Source of the DNA: Pseudomonas fluorescens
GTDB taxonomy: Bacteria > Pseudomonadota > Gammaproteobacteria > Pseudomonadales > Pseudomonadaceae
Length of the DNA: 64,000 bases
Reading direction: 5' to 3'
Assembly (NCBI RefSeq): GCF_902497785.1
Contig: NZ_CABVHK010000017.1
Span: 99,798-163,797 of the forward strand
The notes below the pieces were generated by a model. It searched no databases and was not told the DNA's origin. It saw only the letters and a program-made list of their open reading frames with translations. A program made the translations under genes and the position numbers. Below, piece after piece: positions 15,891-26,723 of this stretch (the stretch's first letter is position 1; each line of letters begins with the position of its first letter).

Positions 15891-15994
15891 CCTGTAGGAG
15901 CGAGCTTGCTCGCGATGAACCAGAGAACAACGCTGGGTGGCAGGCTTACAGCGTCATCGTTAAAGACCATCGCGAGCAAGCTCGCTCCTACAGG
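15891..15994. repeat. REPIN, GTAGGAGCGAGCTTGCTCGCGA family, full-length subtype
   Basis: Inverted REP units enclose a spacer related to those at 6157, 26612 and 44013 (AGAACAACGCTGGG...ACAGCGTCATCGTTAAAGACCAT). It lies between gcvH and gcvP. Confidence 0.92.
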
Positions 15995-16073
15995 ATTTGC
16001 GTCTGATATCGACTGCTATGCTGTTTTGACCGTATCGCATCGACGCAGAGCGCCAGTCCAGAGAGAGCCCGTC

Positions 16074-18947
<2,874 letters not shown>

Positions 18948-18953
18948 AAGATC

Positions 18954-19028
18954 AAAAGATCGCAGCCTTCGGCAGCTCCTACGTTGGAATGCGCCCTCCC
19001 GTAGGAGCTGCCGAAGGCTGCGATCTTT
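18954..19028. repeat. REPIN, GATCGCAGCC family
   Basis: Inverted AAAAGATCGCAGCCTTCGGC and GTAGGAGCTGCCGAAGGCTG units follow directly after the gcvP stop, between it and a convergent gene. Confidence 0.93.
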
Positions 19029-19041
19029 GCTTTTCAATGGA

Positions 19042-19075
19042 CAAAAAAATGCCGCTCATGTGAGCGGCATTTTGT
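19042..19075 (-). terminator. Intrinsic terminator, probably bidirectional
   Basis: AAAATGCCGCTCA / TGAGCGGCATTTT forms a strong stem with A and T tails, just past the stop of the DUF2388 gene. Confidence 0.85.
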
Positions 19076-19088
19076 TCAGCGGACAAAC

Positions 19089-19406
19089 TTACTCGGAAGC
19101 AACGGCATTCTTCGCCAAAATCGCATTCGCCAGTTCCATGTCCGTGGCCTGCAGGCCTGGATTATCAGCGCGGACTTTCTGCATCGCGGCTTCCAGGTAC
19201 GGCCCACGGATACCGCCGTCACTGGCAACGAAACTGCCAGCATCGTCCTGGGCGGCAATGATCAGTTTGTGATCCTTGAAAGTCAGGTAGGTCGAACCGG
19301 TGGTCGCACCGGACGAAAGGACGTTACGCCAAAAGCTGTCGGCCATCGCCGAACCGACTGGAAGGGACAACAGGGCGATGGTAGCAACAGCAAGTTTGAG
19401 ACGCAT
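19089..19406 (-). CDS. DUF2388-type exported small protein
   Basis: The 105-residue protein has a clear signal peptide (MRLKLAVATIALLSLPVGSA, cut near AMADSFW). The mature part reads SFWRNVLSSGATTGSTYLTF, then KLIIAAQDDAGSFVASDGG and a C-terminal LANAILAKNAVASE helix. This matches the Pseudomonas DUF2388 family of small periplasmic proteins of unknown function, several of which occur per genome. It is a single gene with its own terminator, and no neighbour indicates a role. Confidence 0.8.
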   Translation of the reverse strand: MRLKLAVATIALLSLPVGSAMADSFWRNVLSSGATTGSTYLTFKDHKLIIAAQDDAGSFVASDGGIRGPYLEAAMQKVRADNPGLQATDMELANAILAKNAVASE

Positions 19407-19487
19407 AAGGTGACTCCACTGGATTAACTACGGGCTTGGATTGCCAAGTACCCATTGGGTTCCATGCCCTCTATACAAGTCATCACA

Positions 19488-21272
19488 CTATCTCTGCTCA
19501 CTCTGCGGGGTCACTCGCAGCACCTCTTCAATCGTGGTCAAACCCGCGGCAACTTTCTGCGCGCCCGACAGCCGCAAGCTGCGCATGCCTTCCTTGAACG
19601 CCTGACGGCGGATCGCCAGCAAATCGGAGTCGGAATGGATCAGCGCTTTGACGCTGTCAGTCAGCTGCATGATCTCGTAAACCCCGGCGCGACCGCGATA
19701 GCCGGTGTCGCGGCACTCCAGGCAGCCGATGGCGCGCTGCGCATTGCCGGGCAGCGGCGCCTGCCAGGGTTTGGTCAGGGTTTGCCAGTCTTCCTCGCTC
19801 AGTGTCAGCGGTGCCTTGCAGTGCGGGCACAAGGTTCGCACCAGGCGCTGGGCCATGACGCCGAGTACCGTGGCCTTGATCAGGTAATGCGGCACGCCGA
19901 GTTCCAGCAGGCGGCTGATCGCGCTGGGTGCATCGTTGGTGTGCAGCGTCGAAAGCACCAGGTGGCCGGTGAGCGCCGCCTGAATCGCCATTTCGGCGGT
20001 TTCGAGGTCGCGAATCTCGCCGATCATGATGATGTCCGGGTCTTGGCGCATCAGTGCGCGCACCCCGGCGGCGAAGGTCAGGTCGATGTTGTGTTGCACC
20101 TGCATCTGGTTGAAGGCCGGCTCGACCATTTCGATCGGGTCTTCAATGGTGCAGAGGTTGACCTCCGGCGTCGCCAGTTTCTTCAGCGTGGTGTAGAGCG
20201 TGGTGGTTTTGCCCGAACCGGTCGGGCCGGTCACCAGAATGATGCCGTTCGGCTGGCTGGTCATGTCCTGCCAGCGTCGCAGGTCTTCGGCGGAGAAGCC
20301 CAACTGATCGAAGTCCTTGAGCAGCACTTCAGGGTCGAAGATCCGCATGACCATTTTTTCGCCAAACGCCGTTGGCAACGTCGACAGCCGCAGCTCGACT
20401 TCCCCTCCGTCCGGGGTCTTGGTTTTCACCCGGCCGTCCTGGGGTTTGCGTTTTTCCGCGACGTTCATTCGCCCCAGGCTTTTCAGGCGACTGACAATCG
20501 CCATGGTCACCTGCGGCGGGAATTGATAGACGTTGTGCAACACGCCGTCAATGCGAAAGCGCACGGTGCCTTGCTCGCGCCGGGGTTCGATGTGGATATC
20601 GCTGGCGCGTTGCTGGAAGGCGTACTGGAACAGCCAGTCGACGATATTGACGATGTGCGCGTCGTTGGCGTCCGGCTCCTGGTCGCTGGCACCGAGATTG
20701 AGCAGTTGCTCGAAGTTGCCCAGGGAGTTGCTCTGCGCATCGGCGGTGGTCGCGCCGCTGACCGATTTCGCCAGGCGAAAAAACTCCACGCTGAAGCGCT
20801 GGATATCCACCGGATTGGCCACTACGCGCTTGATCGGCAGTTTCAATACGTGGGTCAGGTCGGCTTCCCAACCGGTGACGTAGGGCTGGGCACTGGCCAC
20901 CGTCACCGCGTCGCGATCAACGGCCACCGCAAGAATTTTGTGGCGCTGGGCGAAGGCGTAGGACATCAGCGGGGTAATGGCGGCGACGTTGATTTTCAGC
21001 GGATCGATGCGCAGGTAAGGCTGACCGGCCTGCTGCGACAACCATAGGGTCAGGCTTTCCAGGTCCAGATGTTTGCCTGCTCGGCTGAGGTCGTCCAGCT
21101 GCTGGCTGGCGACAAATTCCAGTGGGTGCATCTGGCCGTTGGCGGCATGCCGACGACGGGCGTTGAGCGCGTGCTCGGCCGAGTCCTGGCTGATGAAGCC
21201 TTGGGCGACCAGTTCGCGCAGCAAATCATTGAGATCCAGCCAGCGGTCCTGAATGGCAAGTTGAACGGACAT
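19488..21272 (-). CDS. GspE/PilB-type secretion ATPase, orphan
   Basis: The 594-residue hexameric-type ATPase belongs to the family that powers type II secretion or type IV pilus assembly. It has an N-terminal MshEN-like domain, Walker A ILVTGPTGSGKTTTLYT around residue 330, an acidic box (CTIEDPIEMVEP), Walker B DPDIIMIGEIRDLETA and a His box VLSTLHTND. The zinc-binding tetracysteine CPHC...CLECRDTGYRGR is near residue 495-540. The ATG at 21272 follows GAGGAG. No pseudopilin, secretin or assembly-platform gene is present, so the apparatus it serves cannot be inferred. Confidence 0.88.
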   Translation of the reverse strand: MSVQLAIQDRWLDLNDLLRELVAQGFISQDSAEHALNARRRHAANGQMHPLEFVASQQLDDLSRAGKHLDLESLTLWLSQQAGQPYLRIDPLKINVAAITPLMSYAFAQRHKILAVAVDRDAVTVASAQPYVTGWEADLTHVLKLPIKRVVANPVDIQRFSVEFFRLAKSVSGATTADAQSNSLGNFEQLLNLGASDQEPDANDAHIVNIVDWLFQYAFQQRASDIHIEPRREQGTVRFRIDGVLHNVYQFPPQVTMAIVSRLKSLGRMNVAEKRKPQDGRVKTKTPDGGEVELRLSTLPTAFGEKMVMRIFDPEVLLKDFDQLGFSAEDLRRWQDMTSQPNGIILVTGPTGSGKTTTLYTTLKKLATPEVNLCTIEDPIEMVEPAFNQMQVQHNIDLTFAAGVRALMRQDPDIIMIGEIRDLETAEMAIQAALTGHLVLSTLHTNDAPSAISRLLELGVPHYLIKATVLGVMAQRLVRTLCPHCKAPLTLSEEDWQTLTKPWQAPLPGNAQRAIGCLECRDTGYRGRAGVYEIMQLTDSVKALIHSDSDLLAIRRQAFKEGMRSLRLSGAQKVAAGLTTIEEVLRVTPQSEQR

Positions 21273-21362
21273 GCGGGCTCCTCGTGAACAACAGTTCGCC
21301 AAGGATAGTCGCGGACCCGCCAACCGTTGGGCCACTACCCGACGAAGCCGTATCAGGTTTTT

Positions 21363-21701
21363 TCAGCCGGCCGCCTGCGTCGCTTCAACCCATGCGGAAT
21401 CAGCCGCTTGCAGGTCCACCGAGCAGACGCTGATCAGGTTACGCAATTTGTCCGCGAGCACTTGAGCGCGGTGCCAGCTCAGCCCGTCGATGACAAGGTC
21501 GATCGCCAGCAGATCGTCGGTGCGCTGTACGTTGAGCTGCTGCGGCGTCAGACATTGCAACGCGAACAGATTCAGCGCCCGGCACAGCAGATCCGGTTCC
21601 GCTTCGGCCAGCAGTTGATAGTGGACTCGGCAGTGGGCGTTGCTGACGTTCCAGACATCGGCGCGGGTGGGCGGGGTATTGACGGCTTCGAGGTGCGGCA
21701 T
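21363..21701 (-). CDS. Small ACT-like protein, function unknown
   Basis: The 112-residue protein has a middle part (residues ~27-97) with the beta-alpha-beta-beta-alpha-beta rhythm of a single ACT domain: CRVHYQLLAEAEPDLLCRAL, then TPQQLNVQRTDDLLAIDLVI and AQVLADKLRNLISVCSVDLQ. ACT domains usually bind amino acids. The assignment is by pattern only. It is divergently transcribed from an Lrp-family regulator that also senses amino acids, with about 125 bases between the two starts, which hints at shared regulation. Confidence 0.6.
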   Translation of the reverse strand: MPHLEAVNTPPTRADVWNVSNAHCRVHYQLLAEAEPDLLCRALNLFALQCLTPQQLNVQRTDDLLAIDLVIDGLSWHRAQVLADKLRNLISVCSVDLQAADSAWVEATQAAG

Positions 21702-21827
21702 GATCGGTCTCCAAATTCACTGAAGGAATTTTTACATTCGAGGCCGGGTATTTCTTATCTATCATGGGGCGTATTGGCGATTTGCCGAATCATGTAATTC
21801 AATCAGGCATCAATCAAAGGTTTTTTT

Positions 21828-22298
21828 ATGCAAAGCGAGCTGGATGGCTACGACCGCAAGATTCTCGCGTTGCTGCAAGAGGACGCTTCGCTGTCCAGCG
21901 CGCAAATCGCCGAACAGGTGGGGCTCTCGCAATCGCCGTGCTGGCGGCGGATTCAGCGGATGAAGGAAGAGGGGATCATTCGCGCTCAGGTGACGCTGCT
22001 CGACCGAAAGAAAATCGGGCTAAACACGCAGATCTTTGCCGAGGTCAAACTCAATGCCCATGGGCGGTCGAATTTCACCGAATTCACCGAGGCGATTCGC
22101 GGTTTTCCCGAAGTGCTGGAGTGTTATGTGCTGATGGGGTCGGTGGATTTTTTGCTGCGGATTGTGACGGCGGATATCGAGGCGTATGAGCGGTTCTTTT
22201 TCGAGAAGCTGTCGATGGTGCCGGGGATACAGGAGGTGAACTCGATTGTGGCGCTGTCGGAGATCAAGTCGACGACGAGTTTGCCGGTGTTGCGGTGA
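21828..22298 (+). CDS. Lrp/AsnC family transcriptional regulator
   Basis: The 156-residue protein has an N-terminal helix-turn-helix (DGYDRKILALLQEDASLSSA, then QIAEQVGLSQSPCWRRIQRM) and a C-terminal RAM ligand-sensing domain (VKLNAHGRSNFTEFTEAIRG, VLECYVLMGSVDFLLRIVT). Such proteins form dimers or octamers that bind amino acids and control metabolism or transport. The likely target is itself or the divergent ACT-like gene. The ligand cannot be read from the sequence. The ATG is preceded by an AAAGG tract. Confidence 0.92.
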   Translation: MQSELDGYDRKILALLQEDASLSSAQIAEQVGLSQSPCWRRIQRMKEEGIIRAQVTLLDRKKIGLNTQIFAEVKLNAHGRSNFTEFTEAIRGFPEVLECYVLMGSVDFLLRIVTADIEAYERFFFEKLSMVPGIQEVNSIVALSEIKSTTSLPVLR

Positions 22299-22301
22299 AG
22301 C

Positions 22302-22375
22302 AAAAGATCGCAGCCTTCGGCAGCTCCTACAGAGTTGCGTACATCCGTAGGAGCTGGCGAAGCCTGCGATCTTTT
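22302..22375. repeat. REPIN, GATCGCAGCC family
   Basis: Inverted REP units with slight decay on the right (GAGCTGGCGAAGCCTGCGAT) lie between the convergent Lrp-type and CYTH-CHAD genes. Confidence 0.9.
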
Positions 22376-22382
22376 GGCGGCG

Positions 22383-23750
22383 TTACATACGCAGCAGCAT
22401 TTTCCAGGCACGATTCTGGTAGACCGCAATCGCCTGCTGCTTGCGAGCATCCAGCGATTCTTCGGTGATCGGCTCGTTAGCCAGCAGCGCCAGTTGCTTG
22501 AGCTCGCCGTACAGGCGATCCATTTCCGGGATGTCCAGCACGCCGCGGGCATGGTGCATCCAGGCCTGGATGCGTTCGATGCGCGGCAGCTGTTCGGCCA
22601 GGTCTTCCGGCTGTTGCTGATAACGCTGCAATTGTAGAGACGTCGCTTCCTCGCCCAACAGGCGCGGCAGCCAGCTGCCCAATTGAGCGGCGCCCTGGCG
22701 ATTGCCGCGCACGTTGCGATCGGCCGCCCACGTACGGGCCAGCAACCAGCGCGAAGTGTTCAGCGAGAACAGGCCCCAACGCGGGTCTTCCAGTTCTTCG
22801 AGGAACTGCTCCGGCGCGGCTTTGCGCACGTCTTCATCGTCCAGACCGGCTTGAACCAGTGGACGCCAGTCTTCGAGCAAGGCGTCCAGCGCGATGCGCA
22901 GATCGTGTGTCGACTGACGCGGCGCGGCCTGGCCCAGGCTGCTCAGCAGCGCGCGCAATTCGGCGAGGTTTTCGACCCAGTCCTGCAACAGGCGCCAGTG
23001 GCCATTGAAGCGATACTGCTCGGCCAGACGCTGGCTGCTGCCCAACAAGTGCCAGCTCAGCGCGGCGAACGCGTCGTCGAGCGGCGTTTCGGCGCTGATC
23101 TGCGGGGCTGGCAGACTCAGCGAGTAGCTGTTGGCGTCGTACAAACGGTAACCACGTTCGGCCTTGCTGATGTCACACGGCATCAGGGCCAGGGTCGCGG
23201 CCAGTTCGGCGGCCAGTTCCAGCAGCGCGGCCGGCTCGCCTTCGCGTAATTCCAGTTCCAGCTCGCAGATCTCTTCTTTCTGCTTGCCGACCACAACGTG
23301 ACCCAGGTCCAGCGCGGCTTCGATGACCACTTTGGCCTTGCCACGGCCCCAGGCGATTTCAGCGCGTTCGCGGACGAAATCGGTGGTGAAGATCGGCTTC
23401 AGGGTTTTCTTGTCCAGCTCGGCCAATTCTTCTGGCCAGCATTCGCCGTCGAGCTTTTTCACGTCAAGCTTGGCTTTGGGCAGGTTCCAGTCGTACTCGT
23501 TACGCTCGGACAAACCGGCGACGCTCTGGCCACGGGTCTTGAGCGTCTGAATCACTTCTTCGCCATCGCGGCGCAGGCGCAAGGCAACCTTGGCGCGGGC
23601 CAGGTCGCGCTCAGGCGTGTCGAAGTACTGGTTCATCAGTTCACGGCGTTCCCAGCCATTTTTGTTGCGCTTTTTCAGTAGCGGGTGCTCGCGCAGGGCA
23701 GCGAGGGTTTCGCGGCTGACGCGGAGTTTGATTTCAGTTTCTTTCTGCAT
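22383..23750 (-). CDS. CYTH-CHAD inorganic triphosphatase
   Basis: The 455-residue protein has an N-terminal CYTH tunnel domain and a C-terminal CHAD domain. The CYTH signature ExExK is MQKETEIKLRVS at the start, followed by RELMNQYFDTPERDLARAKV and ALRLRRDGEEVIQTLKTRGQ. CHAD begins near residue 220 with conserved histidines and basic helices (STHDLRIALDALLEDWRPLV). Relatives such as E. coli YgiF hydrolyse inorganic triphosphate; CHAD domains bind polyphosphate. Length and domain order fit that subgroup. It is a single gene, divergent from argE. Confidence 0.9.
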   Translation of the reverse strand: MQKETEIKLRVSRETLAALREHPLLKKRNKNGWERRELMNQYFDTPERDLARAKVALRLRRDGEEVIQTLKTRGQSVAGLSERNEYDWNLPKAKLDVKKLDGECWPEELAELDKKTLKPIFTTDFVRERAEIAWGRGKAKVVIEAALDLGHVVVGKQKEEICELELELREGEPAALLELAAELAATLALMPCDISKAERGYRLYDANSYSLSLPAPQISAETPLDDAFAALSWHLLGSSQRLAEQYRFNGHWRLLQDWVENLAELRALLSSLGQAAPRQSTHDLRIALDALLEDWRPLVQAGLDDEDVRKAAPEQFLEELEDPRWGLFSLNTSRWLLARTWAADRNVRGNRQGAAQLGSWLPRLLGEEATSLQLQRYQQQPEDLAEQLPRIERIQAWMHHARGVLDIPEMDRLYGELKQLALLANEPITEESLDARKQQAIAVYQNRAWKMLLRM

Positions 23751-23906
23751 GGCCGGAAAATCCAGGATCGGGAGCGCAGCCGGGGAAATGTGTGGCTGCC
23801 AAGGTCGTGCAGTGTACAGGACTCAACAGGCCCTATGCGGCGCGACGGTTTATTCCTGTCACTGGATGGCTCTATGATGGACTTCAATTCGGAGTTGGAG
23901 TCAGCG

Positions 23907-25079
23907 ATGCCTTTGCCTTCCATGAAAGATCAGTTCGCTGCGCTGATCGCCGCACCGTCTGTCAGCTGTACCCAGGCCAGCCTCGATCAAACCAACCGCC
24001 CGGTGATCGACTTGCTGGCGACCTGGCTCGGCGATCTGGGTTTTGCCTGCGACATCCAGCAGGTCAGCCCTGGCAAATTCAACCTGCTGGCCAGCTTCGG
24101 TTCCGGCCCGGGTGGTCTGGTGCTGGCCGGGCATAGCGACACCGTGCCGTTCGATGGAGCGTTGTGGCAGACCGATCCGCTGAAACTGACCGAGGTCGAT
24201 GGCCGCTGGGTCGGTTTGGGCAGTTGCGACATGAAAGGCTTTTTCGCCCTCGCCATCGAAGCCGTCTTGCCCTTGCTCGACCAGCCGTTCAAGCAGCCGT
24301 TGCTGATCCTCGCCACCTGCGATGAAGAAAGCTCGATGTCCGGCGCGCGCGCCTTGGCCCAAGCCGGCCGTCCGCTGGGCCGGGCAGCGGTGATCGGCGA
24401 GCCGACTGGCCTGAAGCCGATCCGCATGCACAAGGGCATCATGATGGAGCGCATCGACATTCTCGGTCAGAGCGGCCATTCCTCGGACCCGCGCCTGGGT
24501 CATAGCGCCCTCGAAGCCATGCACGATGCCATCGGTGAACTGCGCGGCTTGCGCCTGTTGTGGCAGCGCGAATTTCGCAATCCGCAATTTGGGGTGCCGA
24601 TGCCGACCATGAATTTCGGTTGCATTCATGGTGGCGACAACCCCAACCGGATTTGCGGGCAGTGCTCGCTCGAGTTCGATCTGCGTCCGTTGCCCGGCAT
24701 GGACCCCAAGGCGCTGCGCGCGGAGATTCTGCAGAGACTCAAACCGGTAGCCGAACGGCATCAGGTGAAGATCGATTACGCGCCGCTGTTTCCCGAAGTG
24801 CCGCCCTTCGAGCAGGCCGAAGACGCCGAATTGGTGCGCATCGCGGAAAAGCTCACCGGCCATCGCGCCGAAGCAGTAGCGTTCGGCACCGAAGCGCCTT
24901 ATCTTCAGCAACTTGGCTGCGAGACACTGGTGCTTGGCCCGGGCGACATCGCCTGCGCTCACCAACCGGGGGAATACCTCGAAATGTCACGTTTGCAGCC
25001 TACCGTGCATCTATTACGACAGTTGATTGAACATTACTGCCTGACCCCGGCCTCTGTTGATCGAACGCAAGCCCCGTAG
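23907..25079 (+). CDS. argE: Acetylornithine deacetylase
   Basis: The 390-residue M20-family zinc peptidase relative hydrolyses N-acetylornithine to ornithine in arginine synthesis. Metal and catalytic motifs are LVLAGHSDTVPFD (His/Asp) near residue 70, GLGSCDMKGFFAL, ILATCDEESSMSGA (Glu pair) and VIGEPTGLKPIRM. C-terminal FGTEAPYLQQLGCET carries another family block. The ATG at 23907 has GGAGTTGGAG upstream and gives the usual family length; longer in-frame forms to 23685 overlap the CYTH-CHAD gene start. argA follows after a REPIN. Confidence 0.93.
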   Translation: MPLPSMKDQFAALIAAPSVSCTQASLDQTNRPVIDLLATWLGDLGFACDIQQVSPGKFNLLASFGSGPGGLVLAGHSDTVPFDGALWQTDPLKLTEVDGRWVGLGSCDMKGFFALAIEAVLPLLDQPFKQPLLILATCDEESSMSGARALAQAGRPLGRAAVIGEPTGLKPIRMHKGIMMERIDILGQSGHSSDPRLGHSALEAMHDAIGELRGLRLLWQREFRNPQFGVPMPTMNFGCIHGGDNPNRICGQCSLEFDLRPLPGMDPKALRAEILQRLKPVAERHQVKIDYAPLFPEVPPFEQAEDAELVRIAEKLTGHRAEAVAFGTEAPYLQQLGCETLVLGPGDIACAHQPGEYLEMSRLQPTVHLLRQLIEHYCLTPASVDRTQAP

Positions 25080-25152
25080 GAGCTGCCGAAGGCTGCGATC
25101 TTTTGACTTTTATTCTCAAGATCAAAAGATCGCAGCCTTCGGCAGCTCCTAC
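25076..25152. repeat. REPIN, GATCGCAGCC family
   Basis: GTAGGAGCTGCCGAAGGCTG and its inverse flank about 20 bases. It overlaps the end of argE and precedes the argA leader. Confidence 0.93.
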
Positions 25153-25207
25153 CGGGGTCGCGTTTAAATTGCCGGTGTTCAAACCCGTATCCATGAGGAG
25201 AGCGCGC

Positions 25208-25234
25208 GTGTCGCCAAGCCTGTTCCGACGATAA
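25208..25234 (+). CDS. Putative 8-codon leader peptide before argA
   Basis: GAGGAG at 25195-25200, then 7 bases, then GTG TCG CCA AGC CTG TTC CGA CGA TAA. This encodes MSPSLFRR ending in two adjacent CGA arginine codons, and stops 68 bases before the argA ATG. Arginine codons at the end of a short leader are what an arginine-responsive attenuator would need. No clear terminator or anti-terminator pair was found downstream, so the mechanism, if any, is open. A chance occurrence is possible. Confidence 0.4.
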   Translation: MSPSLFRR

Positions 25235-25302
25235 CCATCAGCCCGTTGTGCGTTTTCCGCTTCGCCCATTTTTTGGCTGCTATTTATTACAGGCCCAGGT
25301 TC

Positions 25303-26601
25303 ATGCCCGAATACGTTAATTGGCTTCGTCACGCTTCGCCTTACATCAATGCCCACCGCGATTGCACCTTCGTCGTCATGCTGCCCGGCGACGGCGTGGA
25401 GCATCCGAACTTCGGCAATATCGTCCACGACCTGGTGTTGTTGCACAGTCTGGGGGTGCGACTGGTGCTGGTTCACGGTTCCCGTCCGCAAATTGAAACC
25501 CGCCTCGCCGCACGTGGCCTGACCCCGCATTACCACCACGGGATGCGCATCACCGATGCCGCGACCCTTGAATGTGTGATCGATGCGGTCGGCCAGTTGC
25601 GCATCGCCATCGAAGCGCGGCTGTCGATGGACATGGCCTCGTCGCCGATGCAGGGCTCGCGCCTGCGGGTGGCGGGCGGCAATCTGGTCACCGCTCGGCC
25701 GATCGGCGTGCTCGAAGGCGTCGACTATCACCACACCGGCGAAGTGCGCCGGGTCGACCGCAAGGGCATCAACCGTCTGCTGGACGAGCGCTCGATTGTG
25801 CTGCTGTCGCCGCTGGGCTACTCGCCGACCGGTGAGATCTTCAACCTCGCCTGTGAAGACGTGGCCACCCGCGCGGCCATCGATCTGGGTGCAGATAAGT
25901 TGCTCCTGTTTGGCGCCGACCCGGGCTTGATCGATGAGAACGGGCGCCTGGTGCGTGAGCTGCGTCCGCAACAAGTGCCGGCGCATTTGCAGCGTCTGGG
26001 CAGCAACTATCAGGGCGAACTGCTGGATGCCGCGGCCGAGGCTTGCCGGGGCGGTGTGGCGCGCAGTCATATCGTCAGTTACGCCGAAGATGGCGCGCTG
26101 CTCACCGAACTGTTCACCCGCGACGGTGGCGGGACGCTGGTGGCGCAGGAGCAATTCGAGATCGTACGCGAAGCGGCGATCGAGGACGTCGGCGGTTTGC
26201 TGGATTTGATCAGCCCGCTGGAAGAGCAGGGGATTCTGGTGCGTCGTTCGCGCGAGGTGCTGGAGCGCGAGATCGAGCAATTCAGCGTGGTCGAACGCGA
26301 AGGCATGATCATCGCCTGCGCAGCGCTGTATCAGATTGCCGATTCGGATGCTGGAGAGTTGGCGTGCCTGGCGGTAAACCCGGAGTACCGTCATGGTGGT
26401 CGTGGGGACGAGTTGCTGGAGCGAATCGAAACCCGCGCCCGGGCGCAGGGTTTGAACACCTTGTTCGTCCTCACCACCCGCACTGCCCACTGGTTCCGTG
26501 AGCGCGGGTTTGTGCCGAGCAGCGTCGAGCGCCTGCCGTCGGCGCGGGCTTCGCTGTACAACTATCAGCGTAATTCGAAGATCTTCGAAAAAACCCTGTA
26601 A
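25303..26601 (+). CDS. argA: Amino-acid N-acetyltransferase (N-acetylglutamate synthase)
   Basis: The 432-residue protein has an N-terminal amino-acid-kinase-like domain that senses arginine (DLVLLHSLGVRLVLVHGSRP near residue 45) and a C-terminal GNAT domain (GELACLAVNPEYRHGGRGDE near residue 350). It makes N-acetylglutamate from glutamate and acetyl-CoA, the first step of arginine synthesis, and the family is feedback-inhibited by arginine. The ATG at 25303 (MPEYVNWLRHASPYINAHRD) gives the family length. An in-frame TTG at 25246 adds residues unlike the family. Its leader carries a possible arginine-rich micro-ORF. Confidence 0.95.
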   Translation: MPEYVNWLRHASPYINAHRDCTFVVMLPGDGVEHPNFGNIVHDLVLLHSLGVRLVLVHGSRPQIETRLAARGLTPHYHHGMRITDAATLECVIDAVGQLRIAIEARLSMDMASSPMQGSRLRVAGGNLVTARPIGVLEGVDYHHTGEVRRVDRKGINRLLDERSIVLLSPLGYSPTGEIFNLACEDVATRAAIDLGADKLLLFGADPGLIDENGRLVRELRPQQVPAHLQRLGSNYQGELLDAAAEACRGGVARSHIVSYAEDGALLTELFTRDGGGTLVAQEQFEIVREAAIEDVGGLLDLISPLEEQGILVRRSREVLEREIEQFSVVEREGMIIACAALYQIADSDAGELACLAVNPEYRHGGRGDELLERIETRARAQGLNTLFVLTTRTAHWFRERGFVPSSVERLPSARASLYNYQRNSKIFEKTL

Positions 26602-26611
26602 TCACACGGAC

Positions 26612-26715
26612 CCTGTAGGAGCGAGCTTGCTCGCGAAAAACTTGAGAACGCCGCGGGGTGTCAGGTTTCCAGCGTTATCGTTGACGACCATCGCGAGCAA
26701 GCTCGCTCCTACAGG
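26612..26715. repeat. REPIN, GTAGGAGCGAGCTTGCTCGCGA family, full-length subtype
   Basis: Inverted REP units enclose a conserved spacer with an inner dyad (AACGCCGCGGGG...CCAGCGTT). It lies between the convergent argA and tauA genes and is close in sequence to the copies at 6157 and 44013. Confidence 0.94.
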
Positions 26716-26723
26716 TCGGTGTG

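Noticed and set aside
19455..21047. 530-codon plus-strand frame opposite the GspE-type ATPase gene
   Set aside because: It is the antisense shadow of a strongly conserved ATPase. The translation has no family features.
25000..26490. 496-codon minus-strand frame opposite argA
   Set aside because: Shadow of argA; it also reads through the REPIN and the end of argE.
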